From positions 123,143 through 174,754 of the forward strand of contig NZ_SSOM01000084.1 of the NCBI RefSeq assembly GCF_029871235.1: DNA of 51,612 bases, given 5' to 3'. The stretch is from Pseudomonas sp. BN411. Its GTDB lineage: Bacteria > Pseudomonadota > Gammaproteobacteria > Pseudomonadales > Pseudomonadaceae. The notes beneath the pieces were generated by a model that worked only from the letters and a program-made list of their open reading frames with translations, was not told the origin of the DNA and did not search any database. Positions 27,400 to 36,145 of the stretch are shown piece by piece. Position 1 is the stretch's first letter. Each line of letters starts with the position of its first letter. A program made the translations under genes and the position numbers.

Positions 27400-28878
27400 T
27401 CAGGCTGCTACCGGCGGTGGCAGGCTGGCCACCAGGCGGATCGAGGCGGTCAGCTCCTCCAGCTGGAAGTGCGGGCGGAGGAACACCGTCGCCCGGTACG
27501 CGCCCGGCTTGCCGGCCACTTCCGAGACATCCACCCGCGCCTCGCGCAGCGGGTACTGGGCCTTGATCTCCTGCGGCGCGTTGTCGTTGATCAGCACGTA
27601 GTCGGCGATCCAGTTGTTCAGGTAGGTCTGCACGTTGTCGCGGGTCATGAAGCTACCCACCTTGTCGCGCATGATCACCTTCAGGTAGTGGGCGAAGCGC
27701 GAAGCGGCGAGCACGTAGGGCAGCATGGCCGAGATGCGTGCGTTGGCGTTGGCTTCGTTGGTGTTGTAGAGCTTGGCCTTGTTGGTGGTCTGGCCGCCGA
27801 AGAACACCGCGAGGTCGCTGTTCTTCTTGTGGCACAGGGCAATGAAGCCGAGGTCGTTGAGCTCTTTCTCGCGGCGGTCGGTGATGGCCACCTCGGTCGG
27901 GCACTTCAGCGACAGGTCGCCGGAGCTGGTGCGGAAGGTGTGGGCCGGCAGGCCTTCCACCGCGCCACCGCCTTCAGCGCCACGGATTGCCGCGCACCAG
28001 CCGTACTGGGCGAAGGCCTCGGTGATGCGCTGCGCCAGCGCCCAGGCGGCGTTGCCCCAGAGGTACTTGGAGTGGTCGGTGCCGTTGACGTCTTCCACGT
28101 AGTTCATGCCGTCCACCGGCAGGGTGTCCGGGCCGTAGGGCAGGCGCAGGAGGAAGTGCGGCAGCACCAGGGAGACATAGCGCGAGTCTTCGCTCTCGCG
28201 GAAGCTGCGCCACTTGATCAGCTCCTGGCTCTCGAAGACCTTCGCCAGGTCACGGGGCACGGCCAGCTCGGTGAAGGCGTTCATGTCGAACAGCTTCGGG
28301 TTGGCCGCGGCAATGAAGGGCGCGTGGGCCGCAGCGGCGACGTTGGAGAGTTTCTCCAGCAGGGCCACGTCCTGGGGGTGACGGCCGAAGCTGTAGTCGC
28401 CCACCAGCAGGCTGAAGGGATGGCCGCCGAAGGTGCCGTATTCCTCTTCGTAGATCTTCTTGAACAGCGCGCTCTGGTCGAACTCGACGGCCTTCTCCAG
28501 GTCGGTCTGCAGTTCCTTCTGGGTGACGTTGAGCAGGCGCAGTTTCAGGCGGGTGCTGGTTTCGGTGTTCTGCACCAGCAGGTGCAGGCCGCGCCAGGAG
28601 GCTTCCAGTTTCTGCAGCTCGGGGTGGTGCAGCACTTCGTTGAGCTGGGCGCTGATCAGCTCGTCGATCTGGCTGATGCGGTCGTTGATCATGGCCACGG
28701 TGTCCTTGTCGATGGCCATGCCTTCGTCGAGTACCTGGGTGGCGAACTCAGCGAGCATGTCGCGGGCGTAATCCTGCTGGCTGTCGTCATGGGCCATGCG
28801 GCCCTCGGCGATGATGCGGTCGAGCAGGGTCAGGGTCTGAGTGGTGCTCTCGCTGTTGGCACCGGCTTCTGTTGCCAT
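27400..28878 (-). CDS. tssC: T6SS contractile sheath large subunit TssC
   Basis: A 492-residue sheath protein (VipB/HsiC). Conserved stretches include LQKLEASWRGLHLLV, LLVGDYSFGRHPQDVALLE, FMTRDNVQTYLNNWI and the C-terminal GAYRATVFLRPHFQLEELTASIRLVASLP, the strand-exchange region that locks rings together. A strong GGAGGAATAG site precedes ATG at 28878. It is 31 bases after tssB, and a 79-base gap separates it from hcp, where a separate processing site or promoter could allow higher hcp expression. Confidence 0.96.
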   Translation of the reverse strand: MATEAGANSESTTQTLTLLDRIIAEGRMAHDDSQQDYARDMLAEFATQVLDEGMAIDKDTVAMINDRISQIDELISAQLNEVLHHPELQKLEASWRGLHLLVQNTETSTRLKLRLLNVTQKELQTDLEKAVEFDQSALFKKIYEEEYGTFGGHPFSLLVGDYSFGRHPQDVALLEKLSNVAAAAHAPFIAAANPKLFDMNAFTELAVPRDLAKVFESQELIKWRSFRESEDSRYVSLVLPHFLLRLPYGPDTLPVDGMNYVEDVNGTDHSKYLWGNAAWALAQRITEAFAQYGWCAAIRGAEGGGAVEGLPAHTFRTSSGDLSLKCPTEVAITDRREKELNDLGFIALCHKKNSDLAVFFGGQTTNKAKLYNTNEANANARISAMLPYVLAASRFAHYLKVIMRDKVGSFMTRDNVQTYLNNWIADYVLINDNAPQEIKAQYPLREARVDVSEVAGKPGAYRATVFLRPHFQLEELTASIRLVASLPPPVAA

Positions 28879-28909
28879 GGGCTATTCCTCCGGGAAGTCG
28901 CGCTGCGGA

Positions 28910-29458
28910 TCAGGCCTGGGGTTCGGCCGGTGCTTCGCCTTCGCCCTCGGGCGCGGCGGCTTCGGATTCGGGGCGGGCAGACTTGATCTCCTGCAGGCCG
29001 TCGGTGTTGCTCACCACTTCCTGCAGCAGCTTGTCGAGGTCGTCGTTGCCGTCGAGCTTGGTGAGCAGGTCGCGCAGGCGCTGGCGCGCCTCGAACAGGC
29101 GGCGCAGGGGAGTGATCTGCTTGACGATGTTCACCGGCTCGAAATCGTCCATGTCCTTGAAGCGCAGCTCGACGTTCAGCTTGCTGCCGTCACCGGTGAT
29201 GGTGTTGTCCACCTGCAGGGTGGCGCGCGGCGCGATGGAGTGGAGGACCTGGTTGAAGTTGTCGCGGTCGATCTCGGTGAAGCGACGCTCGGCGAGCTTG
29301 GGCAGGGGATTTTCAGGTTTGCCGGAGAGGTCGGCGAGAATGCCCACGACCAGCGGCAGCTCCTTCTTCTCGATGGCGTCGCCGATTTCGACGTCGTAGG
29401 TGATCTGTACGCGGGGCGGGCGAACCCGGTCCAGTTTGTGCTGCGTGCTTTCGGCCAT
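28910..29458 (-). CDS. tssB: T6SS contractile sheath small subunit TssB
   Basis: A 182-residue VipA/HsiB protein that pairs with TssC. Blocks RPPRVQITYDVEIGDAIEKKELPLVVGILADLSG and the ClpV-facing C-terminal helix (LRDLLTKLDGNDDLDKLLQEVV) are visible, followed by an Ala/Glu/Pro-rich tail. ATG at 29458 (MAESTQHKL) has CGGAG nine bases ahead; upstream in-frame sequence lies in the divergent promoter and is rejected. It is the first gene of the leftward T6SS operon. Confidence 0.95.
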   Translation of the reverse strand: MAESTQHKLDRVRPPRVQITYDVEIGDAIEKKELPLVVGILADLSGKPENPLPKLAERRFTEIDRDNFNQVLHSIAPRATLQVDNTITGDGSKLNVELRFKDMDDFEPVNIVKQITPLRRLFEARQRLRDLLTKLDGNDDLDKLLQEVVSNTDGLQEIKSARPESEAAAPEGEGEAPAEPQA

Positions 29459-29583
29459 GTTGGTGGGCTCCGGTGCATTGAAACGAGCGCAATGCATCGG
29501 ACTTGTCCTGTCATCGCACTCCCTTGCTGGATCACGACGCGACAGGGGGGAACTACACGCAAGCCTGTCCTTGGCGATCCCTC

Positions 29584-29606
29584 TAGTTCGTCTGTCCGAC
29601 GAACTA
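29584..29606. promoter_or_regulatory. Perfect inverted repeat in divergent tssB/tssJ promoter
   Basis: The 9-base arms TAGTTCGTC and GACGAACTA are separated by TGTCC, inside the 206-base region between the two divergent T6SS operons. It is a good candidate operator for coordinate control of both halves. An AT-rich TATAAAT stretch at 29629-29635 could be a -10 box for the rightward operon. I see no clear sigma-54 -24/-12 pair. Confidence 0.5.
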
Positions 29607-29664
29607 CTCAGACACGCTAGAACAGGTCTATAAATTTGCAAACGCAAACCGGAATCAGACCACC

Positions 29665-30138
29665 ATGAAGCAGGGACGTTTCATTTCCACCTCGAAATTC
29701 GTGTTGTTGGCCGCTGCGATCCTGTTGGGAGGCTGCTCCGATCTTCTCGGTCCGCGTGTCCAACTGGACAACCTGACCCTGGACGTCGCCGAGCGCGCCA
29801 ACGACGACACGCCCATCGCCGTCGACTTCATCGCCGTGCGCGATCCCGAGTTGCTCAAGGTGCTTTCCGGCATCACTGCGCGGCAGTGGTTCACCGATCG
29901 CGAGCAGTACCGTCGCGACTACCAGAAGCAGTTTTCCGTCTGGAGCCTGGAGCTGGTTCCCGGGCAATTCATGGAGGCTCGCGAGTTCCCGCTGGCGGGG
30001 GATAGCGCGGCTGGACTTTTGGTCTTTGCCGGCTATAACACACCCGGTGCTCACCGCCTGAGGCTGGATGAGCAGAGCCGTGCCTGGCTCCGGTTCGATA
30101 GCAGGGAAATGCGCTTGCTGAGCGAGAACGAGCATTGA
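29665..30138 (+). CDS. tssJ: T6SS outer-membrane lipoprotein TssJ
   Basis: A 157-residue lipoprotein with signal peptide and lipobox LLGGC (Cys24), followed by SDLLGPRVQLDNLTLDVAERAND. TssJ anchors the TssLM trans-envelope complex in the outer membrane. Size and first position in a J-K-L-M-A operon fit, and it corresponds to the Lip3 slot of HSI-III. Aspartate at +2 is absent (Ser follows Cys24), consistent with outer-membrane sorting. The ribosome site is weak (CGGAATCAGACCACC). The assignment rests on lipobox, length and context more than on a diagnostic motif. Confidence 0.88.
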   Translation: MKQGRFISTSKFVLLAAAILLGGCSDLLGPRVQLDNLTLDVAERANDDTPIAVDFIAVRDPELLKVLSGITARQWFTDREQYRRDYQKQFSVWSLELVPGQFMEAREFPLAGDSAAGLLVFAGYNTPGAHRLRLDEQSRAWLRFDSREMRLLSENEH

Positions 30139-30203
30139 CGGAAGGCCCCTGAAGCAGCAGGGCGTCGAGCTCGCGACAACGTCGGACGTCGAAGGGGAGT
30201 GGT

Positions 30204-31538
30204 ATGAAAGTTCTGCCTGACGCGGTGTGCTGGCATGAGGGCATGCAGTTGCTGCCCCAGCATTTCCAGCTGCAAGGGTTGCGCGCGGAAGTGCTCGCCG
30301 CCCATTTCGCCCAAGCCGGCAATCCCTGGTTCTGGGGTGTCTCCCAACTCGAACTCGACCCGGCTGCCCTCAGCGCCGGCCTGGTGCGCGTACTCGCCCT
30401 CGAAGCCATCCTGCCCGACGGCCTGCCAGTGAGCATCAAGCCCGGTGAAGGCACGGTCCTGGAGCTGGACGTGAGCGCCGCCATCGCTCAGTCCGCGACC
30501 GCCAGCGCCACCGTCTTTCTCGCCGTCAATCCGCTTGGCCGTGGCGGCCAGGTACTGCCGTTGCGTGGTCGCCTGCAATCGGCGGTAGGCGACGCGGTGC
30601 CGGATCTGGCCAGCGGCGAGCATCCCGAACCTATCCTCGTCTGGCGGCCCGCCGCGCGGCTGGTGACCGAGACAGGCCGCGCCGACTCCGTCTGCCTGCC
30701 GCTGCTGCGCATCGCCAAGGAGGGCGGCGGCTTCGTCCGCCAATCCTATGTGGCGCCAACGCCGCGCATTCTTCCCGAATCCATCCTGGGCCGATCGGTC
30801 GCCGCGCTCTGCGCCCGCACCCGGGAGAAGTGCCTGTTCCTCGCCGGCCGCCTGCGTCAGGCCGAGCAGGCCGGCAACCATGACGACATGGCCGAAACCC
30901 GTCGACAGCTGACCGCGCTCTGGGCGCGCCTGCCGGAAGTGGAGGCGGCGCTGAACAGCCGGGAGGCGGCGCCGGACCGCCTGCACGGACTGCTGGCAGG
31001 CATGGCCGGTGCCTGGTGCGCCCTGGACCCGGTGGCCGGCGTGCCGGCCTTCTCGCCCCTGGATTACCTCGACCTCAAGCGCGGCTACGACGAAGTGCTG
31101 GACTGGCTGGAGCATGCCTTGACCCGCGTGCGGGTTGGCTATCGCACCCTGGCGTTCGACCAGATGGAGCAGGGTTTCGCCATCCAGTTGCCCGATACCC
31201 AGTCGCGTCGCCAGCGCCTGGTGATCGGCCTGCGCATGCCGGCCGGGGCGGGCGAGCAGTCGGCCTTCTACTGGCTGGGGCAGGCCATCATCGCCTCCCA
31301 GTGCCAGGTGTCCACCCTCGCGCGCCAGCGCATGAGCGGCCTGGCGCACCAATCCATGAGCCGCGCCGAGCAGGTCGCCTACAGCGTGGGTGAAGACACT
31401 CGCCTGTTCGTGGTCCAGGCCGCCGGAGAGTGGTTCGATCCCGAGCAGAAACTCTGCATCGTGGTGCCCGGCCAGGCGGCGCTGGTGGGGCCCTGGCAAG
31501 TGGTGCTGTTCGAAGCCAACACACACGAATTTGCCTGA
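30204..31538 (+). CDS. tssK: T6SS baseplate-to-membrane connector TssK
   Basis: A 444-residue protein with the family opening VCWHEGMQLLPQHFQLQ. TssK trimers join the baseplate wedges to the TssL/TssM cytoplasmic domains. Other conserved blocks are REKCLFLAGRLRQ, LKRGYDEVLDWLEHAL and the C-terminal FFxxxx-type domain (FVVQAAGEWFDPEQKLCIVVPG). AAGGGGAG stands before the ATG. It starts 65 bases after tssJ and ends 18 bases before tssL. Confidence 0.95.
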   Translation: MKVLPDAVCWHEGMQLLPQHFQLQGLRAEVLAAHFAQAGNPWFWGVSQLELDPAALSAGLVRVLALEAILPDGLPVSIKPGEGTVLELDVSAAIAQSATASATVFLAVNPLGRGGQVLPLRGRLQSAVGDAVPDLASGEHPEPILVWRPAARLVTETGRADSVCLPLLRIAKEGGGFVRQSYVAPTPRILPESILGRSVAALCARTREKCLFLAGRLRQAEQAGNHDDMAETRRQLTALWARLPEVEAALNSREAAPDRLHGLLAGMAGAWCALDPVAGVPAFSPLDYLDLKRGYDEVLDWLEHALTRVRVGYRTLAFDQMEQGFAIQLPDTQSRRQRLVIGLRMPAGAGEQSAFYWLGQAIIASQCQVSTLARQRMSGLAHQSMSRAEQVAYSVGEDTRLFVVQAAGEWFDPEQKLCIVVPGQAALVGPWQVVLFEANTHEFA

Positions 31539-31556
31539 CCAGACAAGGACGCGTAG

Positions 31557-32327
31557 ATGCCGGAACGGATTGCGGCCCTGTATCCACCGGAGTTCGGTGA
31601 GGCGCCCCTGAGCCTCGCCTTCCGCCAGGCCTGGCTGGAGTGGCGCGACGCCTGGGATGAACTGGAAGACGCCGACGACAACGACGGCCAGTTGGTGGAC
31701 CGCACCGCCGAGACGGCGACGCGCATCGTCCGCCGCCTCTGGCGCAGCGCCTTCGCCAGTGTTGGCGACTCGGCGGCGGTCCAGGTCAAGGCGATGGTCT
31801 ACGCCTTCGTCGCGCTGCTGGATGAGACGCTGGTATTCGGCAACTGGGCCGGTCAGCTGGCCTGGCAGGAGCGCCCGCTGGAAGCGCGGCTGTACGGCTC
31901 GCGCAATGCCGGCGAGCGGGTGCCCGCGGCCATTCGCAGCCTGCTCAAGGAACGCGCCCCGGCCACTCGCGACCTGGCCAACGTCTACCTTCAATGCCTG
32001 GTGCTCGGCTTCCACGGCCAACTGCGGGGTGAGCGAGGGCAGGCCATGCACGAGCGCTGGCGACAGGCGCTGTTCACCTTTGCCTGGCAGCGTGAACCCG
32101 CCTCGGCTGGTGCCTTGCAGAGCCTCGCGCGTCCAACCAGGTCGGCGCCGCTGCGCATGCCCCTGCGCAGGGCGCTGCCGGACGGCCTGCGCCTGGGGCT
32201 GGCGATTCTCGGCTTCGCGCTGTTGCTGAGTGCGTTGGGGCATTGGCTGTGGAGCGACATCCGGTCCGAACTGGAACCCGTGCTGCACCTGGCGGCCACC
32301 CAGGATGATGGGGAGCAGGCGGAATGA
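31557..32327 (+). CDS. tssL: T6SS inner-membrane protein TssL (DotU-like)
   Basis: A 256-residue DotU/OmpA-less TssL. The helical cytoplasmic domain includes KAMVYAFVALLDETLVF and LANVYLQCLVLGFHGQLRGE, both family signatures. A single C-terminal transmembrane segment (LGLAILGFALLLSALGHWLW) ends about 25 residues from the C-terminus. There is no peptidoglycan-binding extension, so anchoring to the wall would need another protein. The stop overlaps the tssM start by ATGA, indicating coupled translation. Confidence 0.94.
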   Translation: MPERIAALYPPEFGEAPLSLAFRQAWLEWRDAWDELEDADDNDGQLVDRTAETATRIVRRLWRSAFASVGDSAAVQVKAMVYAFVALLDETLVFGNWAGQLAWQERPLEARLYGSRNAGERVPAAIRSLLKERAPATRDLANVYLQCLVLGFHGQLRGERGQAMHERWRQALFTFAWQREPASAGALQSLARPTRSAPLRMPLRRALPDGLRLGLAILGFALLLSALGHWLWSDIRSELEPVLHLAATQDDGEQAE

Positions 32328-35300
32328 GCGGCTTCGCTATCGCCCTGATCGTCTTCGCGATCCTGCTGGTCCTGGTTGCCTTGGCGGCGCTCTGGTGGTG
32401 GTTGCGTACCCAGTCCGGCGCGGCCATCCGCAGCTTCTACAACGCCGTCCGCAAGATGGAGCACGACCAGGGCAGCCAGGATCGTTACCAGACGCCCTGG
32501 CTGATGCTGGTGGGTGACCCGCGCGAAGGCAGCCAGCTCTGCGTCGATTGGCAATTGGCCCCGGTGGGCCGAGCGGCCTGGTTCGGGCGCTGGTGGGCCG
32601 ATCCGGATGGTTCGCTGCTGGTGGTGCCCCAGGGCTTGTTCCTGCCGGAGGAAGGCGGCGCCGTGCCGGCCTTCGCCTGGCGCCGGCTGCTGGGCATGCT
32701 GCTGCGCCTGCGCGGTCAGCGACCGCTGGATGGGGTGATCTGGACCATACCCGTGGCGCGCCTGCTGGACGATGCGCAACTGGCGACCGATGCCATTGCC
32801 CTGCGCCGCCGCTTTGGCGAGTTGCTGCAGCGGCTCGGACTGAGCCTGCCGGTGCATGTGCTGGTCACCGGGCTGGAGGAATTACCGGGGTTCCAGGAGC
32901 TGGTGGCTGCACTGCCGGAAGAGGGGCGCGAGCGGGCCCTGGGCTGGTCGTCGCCCTATGCCCTGGAAGCGGGCTGGCAAGGCTACTGGCTGGACGATGC
33001 CCTAGACGAGGTAGTGCAGGCGCTCCAGGCGGCGATCCTGGAAGTTGGTGCGCTCCGCGGCGATCTGGGGGAAGACCTCTACCGCCTGCCGGGGCAGGTG
33101 GATGGCCTGCGGGGCAACCTGCGCGCCCTGCTCGAAGCAGTGTTCCAGGGCAACGCCCAGGGCGAGGCGCCCCGGCTGCGCGGTCTGTTCTTCAGCTCTG
33201 CGCAGGTGCTCGGGGACGTCGCCGATCCGTGGGACATTCCCACCGGCGAGCAGCCGCGCACTCGGGGCGTGTTCTCCGCCGGTTTGTGGAGTCAGCGCTT
33301 TCTCGCCGAGCAGGGGCTGGCCCAGGCGGTGCCGCGCATCCTGCGCCTGCGGCGGCGCTGGCAACAGGTGGTTGCTGGGACGGCAGCGGTCGTCGGCGCC
33401 TTCTGGCTACTGGGCATGCTCTGGGCCTGGCATGACGGCCAGCGCGACGCCCGCGAGCTGACCCGGGTTCTGCAGGTGGCACAGAGCACCCATGTGGAGC
33501 TGAAAGACCCGGCGCGCAGCCAGGAACAGGCACGGCGCAATGTCCAGGGCTTCTGGAACCTGCTGCGGGATGCGCCGCGCTGGCATTTCGCTTCGCTGGC
33601 CTTTCCCACCTCCTGGTTCTCCCCCCTCAACGACGAGATGGACGACGTGCTGCGCGCCATGGCCCGCAGCGAGGCCATGCAGCCCCTGGCGCGGATGCAG
33701 CAGGTGGAGCTGGATCGGCTCCTGGCGATCCGTCCCGCCGACCGGCGCACCGAAGTGGTGGGCGAGGTGCCGGAGGAATGGCCCAACTACGTCAAGGCAC
33801 ACAAGCTGGCCTATGGCGCCACCAGCTTGGAGCAACAGAACCGCTGGTTCAGCGAAGCCCTGAAAGGCGACAAGGGCGTGCTGGAACCTCTGGCGCAACT
33901 GGCCAACGGCGCCCTTGGCATGGAACTCAACACTTCCGCGCTGCGGCGACGGGCCTATTACGACCGGGTGCTGGTCGACCTGGCCGCCCCCGGGCTGCAG
34001 CCTCTGGACCTGCAATCGCGGCGGCAGGTGCTTACCGAGCAGTTCCAGGCGCTGATGAAAATCTGGCTGACCCAGTATTTCCTCGCGGACAACTTCGTCC
34101 GTCCGGCGGGCTACCTCAAGCTGCATCTGGACATCCTGCAGGCGGGGCAGGGCAACTCCCTCGCCGAGCTGGAAGAGATCAATGCCCAGGTTGACGACCT
34201 GGAAAGCCTGCTGGCGCTGACCAATTCCTCCTGGAGCCACAGCAACGGCGAAGAGCTGGTAGGCGGCTATCGCGAACTGCTGGAAACCGTGCGGCAGAGC
34301 AGTCTCCTGGGCGCGACGGTGGAGCAGAACCTGAACAGCGAGGCCAGCCGCTTGCGCCGGGATTTCCATGGGCAGTGGATCGCGACCGTCGGCACCCGCT
34401 CGAACCTGCTGCAGCGCCAGCCAGGCGGCACGCTGGCGCTACAGGACCATGTCAGTGCCCTGAGCCGGGCGATCAAGGGCCTGCTCAAGCGCGACTTCGT
34501 GGTGACGGCCCTGCGCCAGGACACGGCAGAGCCCGATGCACGTACCTTGCGCAATGTCGACGCCAGCGCCCTGGGCAAATCCCTTGGCTACATCGATAGC
34601 TATCGCGCCTTCGTGACCCAGGAGCTGGCGCAGATCCCGCCGGACTACCGCGATGGCATGCTCAAGGCTGCCGGGGAAGCCGGGGCACGGGCCATCTGGG
34701 CCAGCCTGGCCGGTTCCACCGAACCTCGCACCGGGGCGGGTGCCCAGGCCTTCGAGGTGACGGCAGACCAGGCCGGGCAGGTGCTGCGAGCCCTGCAACT
34801 CCTGGGGCGCAATGACCTCGCCGGTGCCTTGCAGGGCTTGCTCAATCGCCAGGCGCTGCAGGATGTGAGCAACGCCCTGGCAGGCATCGACGCCATGCCG
34901 ATCTTTACTCAGCGCTACGACATCACCCAATGGGACGGCAGCCGCGATCTTGGCTTGCGCCTGTTCCGTGCCACCGATGTACCGGACCTGAAGGGCAGCC
35001 TTGCCCAGCAGTTCGCCGCCATGCAGACCGCCAGCGACAACGCCGCCCCGGCCCTGGCCTGGCTGCAGGAACAGCGCGGCCTGGGCATGGCGGAGCAGGA
35101 GCGGGTCAATCGCCTGGCGGCCATCAACGAAGAACTGGTCAAGTACAAGGCGCAGAACCCCACCAGCTCACCGGCGCTGTTCGAGCAACTGGTGAGTCGA
35201 GATTTCGTCGAGATGGATCGCGATTCCTGCTCCCAGGTGCTGACCACCGCGGCCGTGTCCCAGGGGGTGGGCGACCTGGCGCAGCGCACCCGTGTGCTCC

Positions 35301-36145
35301 GGGATCAGGCATCGCAACGCTGCAGTCAGCTCCAGCAGCAACGTGCGGCGCTGGCCTGGAACGATCTGGCCGACTATTTCAACCAGTACCTGGCGGATCG
35401 CTTCCCCTTCGCCTACAGCCTCAAGGCCGACGATGCCGACCCAGCGCGGGTGCAGCATCTGGTGGAACTGATCGACAGCCGCCTGGCCCAGGCCGAAGAG
35501 GGGCTTAAATGGGGCAACCCCGGCGACCGTCCGGCGGCGGAGGACTTCCTGGCCCGCCTGAAACAGGCGCGCACCTGGCTCGGGCCGCTGTTCCTGCGCG
35601 ACCCGGCCGGCTCGCTGGGCGTCGAGCTGGACGTGCGCTGGCGTACCGACCGTGACGCCGAGCGCGGCGCCGACCAGGTGATCGCCTGGGGCCTGCACGC
35701 CGGCGAACGTCAGATCGGCTTCCCCGGTGAAGCGCAGCGCCTGCACTGGAATGTCGGCGATCCGATGCAGCTGTTGTTGCGCTGGGCCAAGGACGGCAGC
35801 CAGCGGCCGAGCATCGACCCCCTGCAACCGAGCATGGCGGTGGCCGACCTTGAGGCCGGCTGGGAATATCGCGGCCCTTGGGCGCTGCTGCGCCTGATGC
35901 GCTCCCACGTGGTGCTGCAGCGCCAGCCGAGCATGGACTACACCGACTTCCCGTTGACCCTGCAGGTGCCGGTGCGCGGTGCGCCGAGCAACAGCGAGCC
36001 GGCCCTGATGTTCATGCGCCTGTCGCTGATGACCCAGGGCGGCAAGCTCCCGCTGTCGATCCAGCCACTGCCGGTGAAGGCGCCGCGCTCGCCATTCTCC
36101 ACTACCCATGCCAGTTCCCTGGTGAGCGCCGAGGTGACGCCATGA
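32324..36145 (+). CDS. tssM: T6SS inner-membrane protein TssM (IcmF-like), degenerate Walker A
   Basis: A 1273-residue protein spanning inner membrane and periplasm, the core of the TssJLM complex. An N-terminal TM lies at about 4-26 and a second hydrophobic helix at about 350-368 (VVAGTAAVVGAFWLLGMLWAW). The cytoplasmic part between them is IcmF-like. The expected GxxxxGK(S/T) nucleotide site is replaced by GDPREGSQ (residues 64-71), with no lysine, so NTP binding there is unlikely. The periplasmic region includes DNFVRPAGYLKLHLDILQ and the C-terminal TssJ-binding domain (WGLHAGERQIGFPGEAQRLHWNVGDPMQLLLRWAKDGSQRP). The longest gene of the locus, it shares ATGA with tssL before it and with tssA after it. 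Confidence 0.94.
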   Translation: MSGFAIALIVFAILLVLVALAALWWWLRTQSGAAIRSFYNAVRKMEHDQGSQDRYQTPWLMLVGDPREGSQLCVDWQLAPVGRAAWFGRWWADPDGSLLVVPQGLFLPEEGGAVPAFAWRRLLGMLLRLRGQRPLDGVIWTIPVARLLDDAQLATDAIALRRRFGELLQRLGLSLPVHVLVTGLEELPGFQELVAALPEEGRERALGWSSPYALEAGWQGYWLDDALDEVVQALQAAILEVGALRGDLGEDLYRLPGQVDGLRGNLRALLEAVFQGNAQGEAPRLRGLFFSSAQVLGDVADPWDIPTGEQPRTRGVFSAGLWSQRFLAEQGLAQAVPRILRLRRRWQQVVAGTAAVVGAFWLLGMLWAWHDGQRDARELTRVLQVAQSTHVELKDPARSQEQARRNVQGFWNLLRDAPRWHFASLAFPTSWFSPLNDEMDDVLRAMARSEAMQPLARMQQVELDRLLAIRPADRRTEVVGEVPEEWPNYVKAHKLAYGATSLEQQNRWFSEALKGDKGVLEPLAQLANGALGMELNTSALRRRAYYDRVLVDLAAPGLQPLDLQSRRQVLTEQFQALMKIWLTQYFLADNFVRPAGYLKLHLDILQAGQGNSLAELEEINAQVDDLESLLALTNSSWSHSNGEELVGGYRELLETVRQSSLLGATVEQNLNSEASRLRRDFHGQWIATVGTRSNLLQRQPGGTLALQDHVSALSRAIKGLLKRDFVVTALRQDTAEPDARTLRNVDASALGKSLGYIDSYRAFVTQELAQIPPDYRDGMLKAAGEAGARAIWASLAGSTEPRTGAGAQAFEVTADQAGQVLRALQLLGRNDLAGALQGLLNRQALQDVSNALAGIDAMPIFTQRYDITQWDGSRDLGLRLFRATDVPDLKGSLAQQFAAMQTASDNAAPALAWLQEQRGLGMAEQERVNRLAAINEELVKYKAQNPTSSPALFEQLVSRDFVEMDRDSCSQVLTTAAVSQGVGDLAQRTRVLRDQASQRCSQLQQQRAALAWNDLADYFNQYLADRFPFAYSLKADDADPARVQHLVELIDSRLAQAEEGLKWGNPGDRPAAEDFLARLKQARTWLGPLFLRDPAGSLGVELDVRWRTDRDAERGADQVIAWGLHAGERQIGFPGEAQRLHWNVGDPMQLLLRWAKDGSQRPSIDPLQPSMAVADLEAGWEYRGPWALLRLMRSHVVLQRQPSMDYTDFPLTLQVPVRGAPSNSEPALMFMRLSLMTQGGKLPLSIQPLPVKAPRSPFSTTHASSLVSAEVTP

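Noticed and set aside
29459-29664. Possible sigma-54 promoter for the T6SS operons
   Set aside because: I looked for TGGCAC-N5-TTGC on both strands; only a partial TTGGCGATCC is present, without a matching -12.
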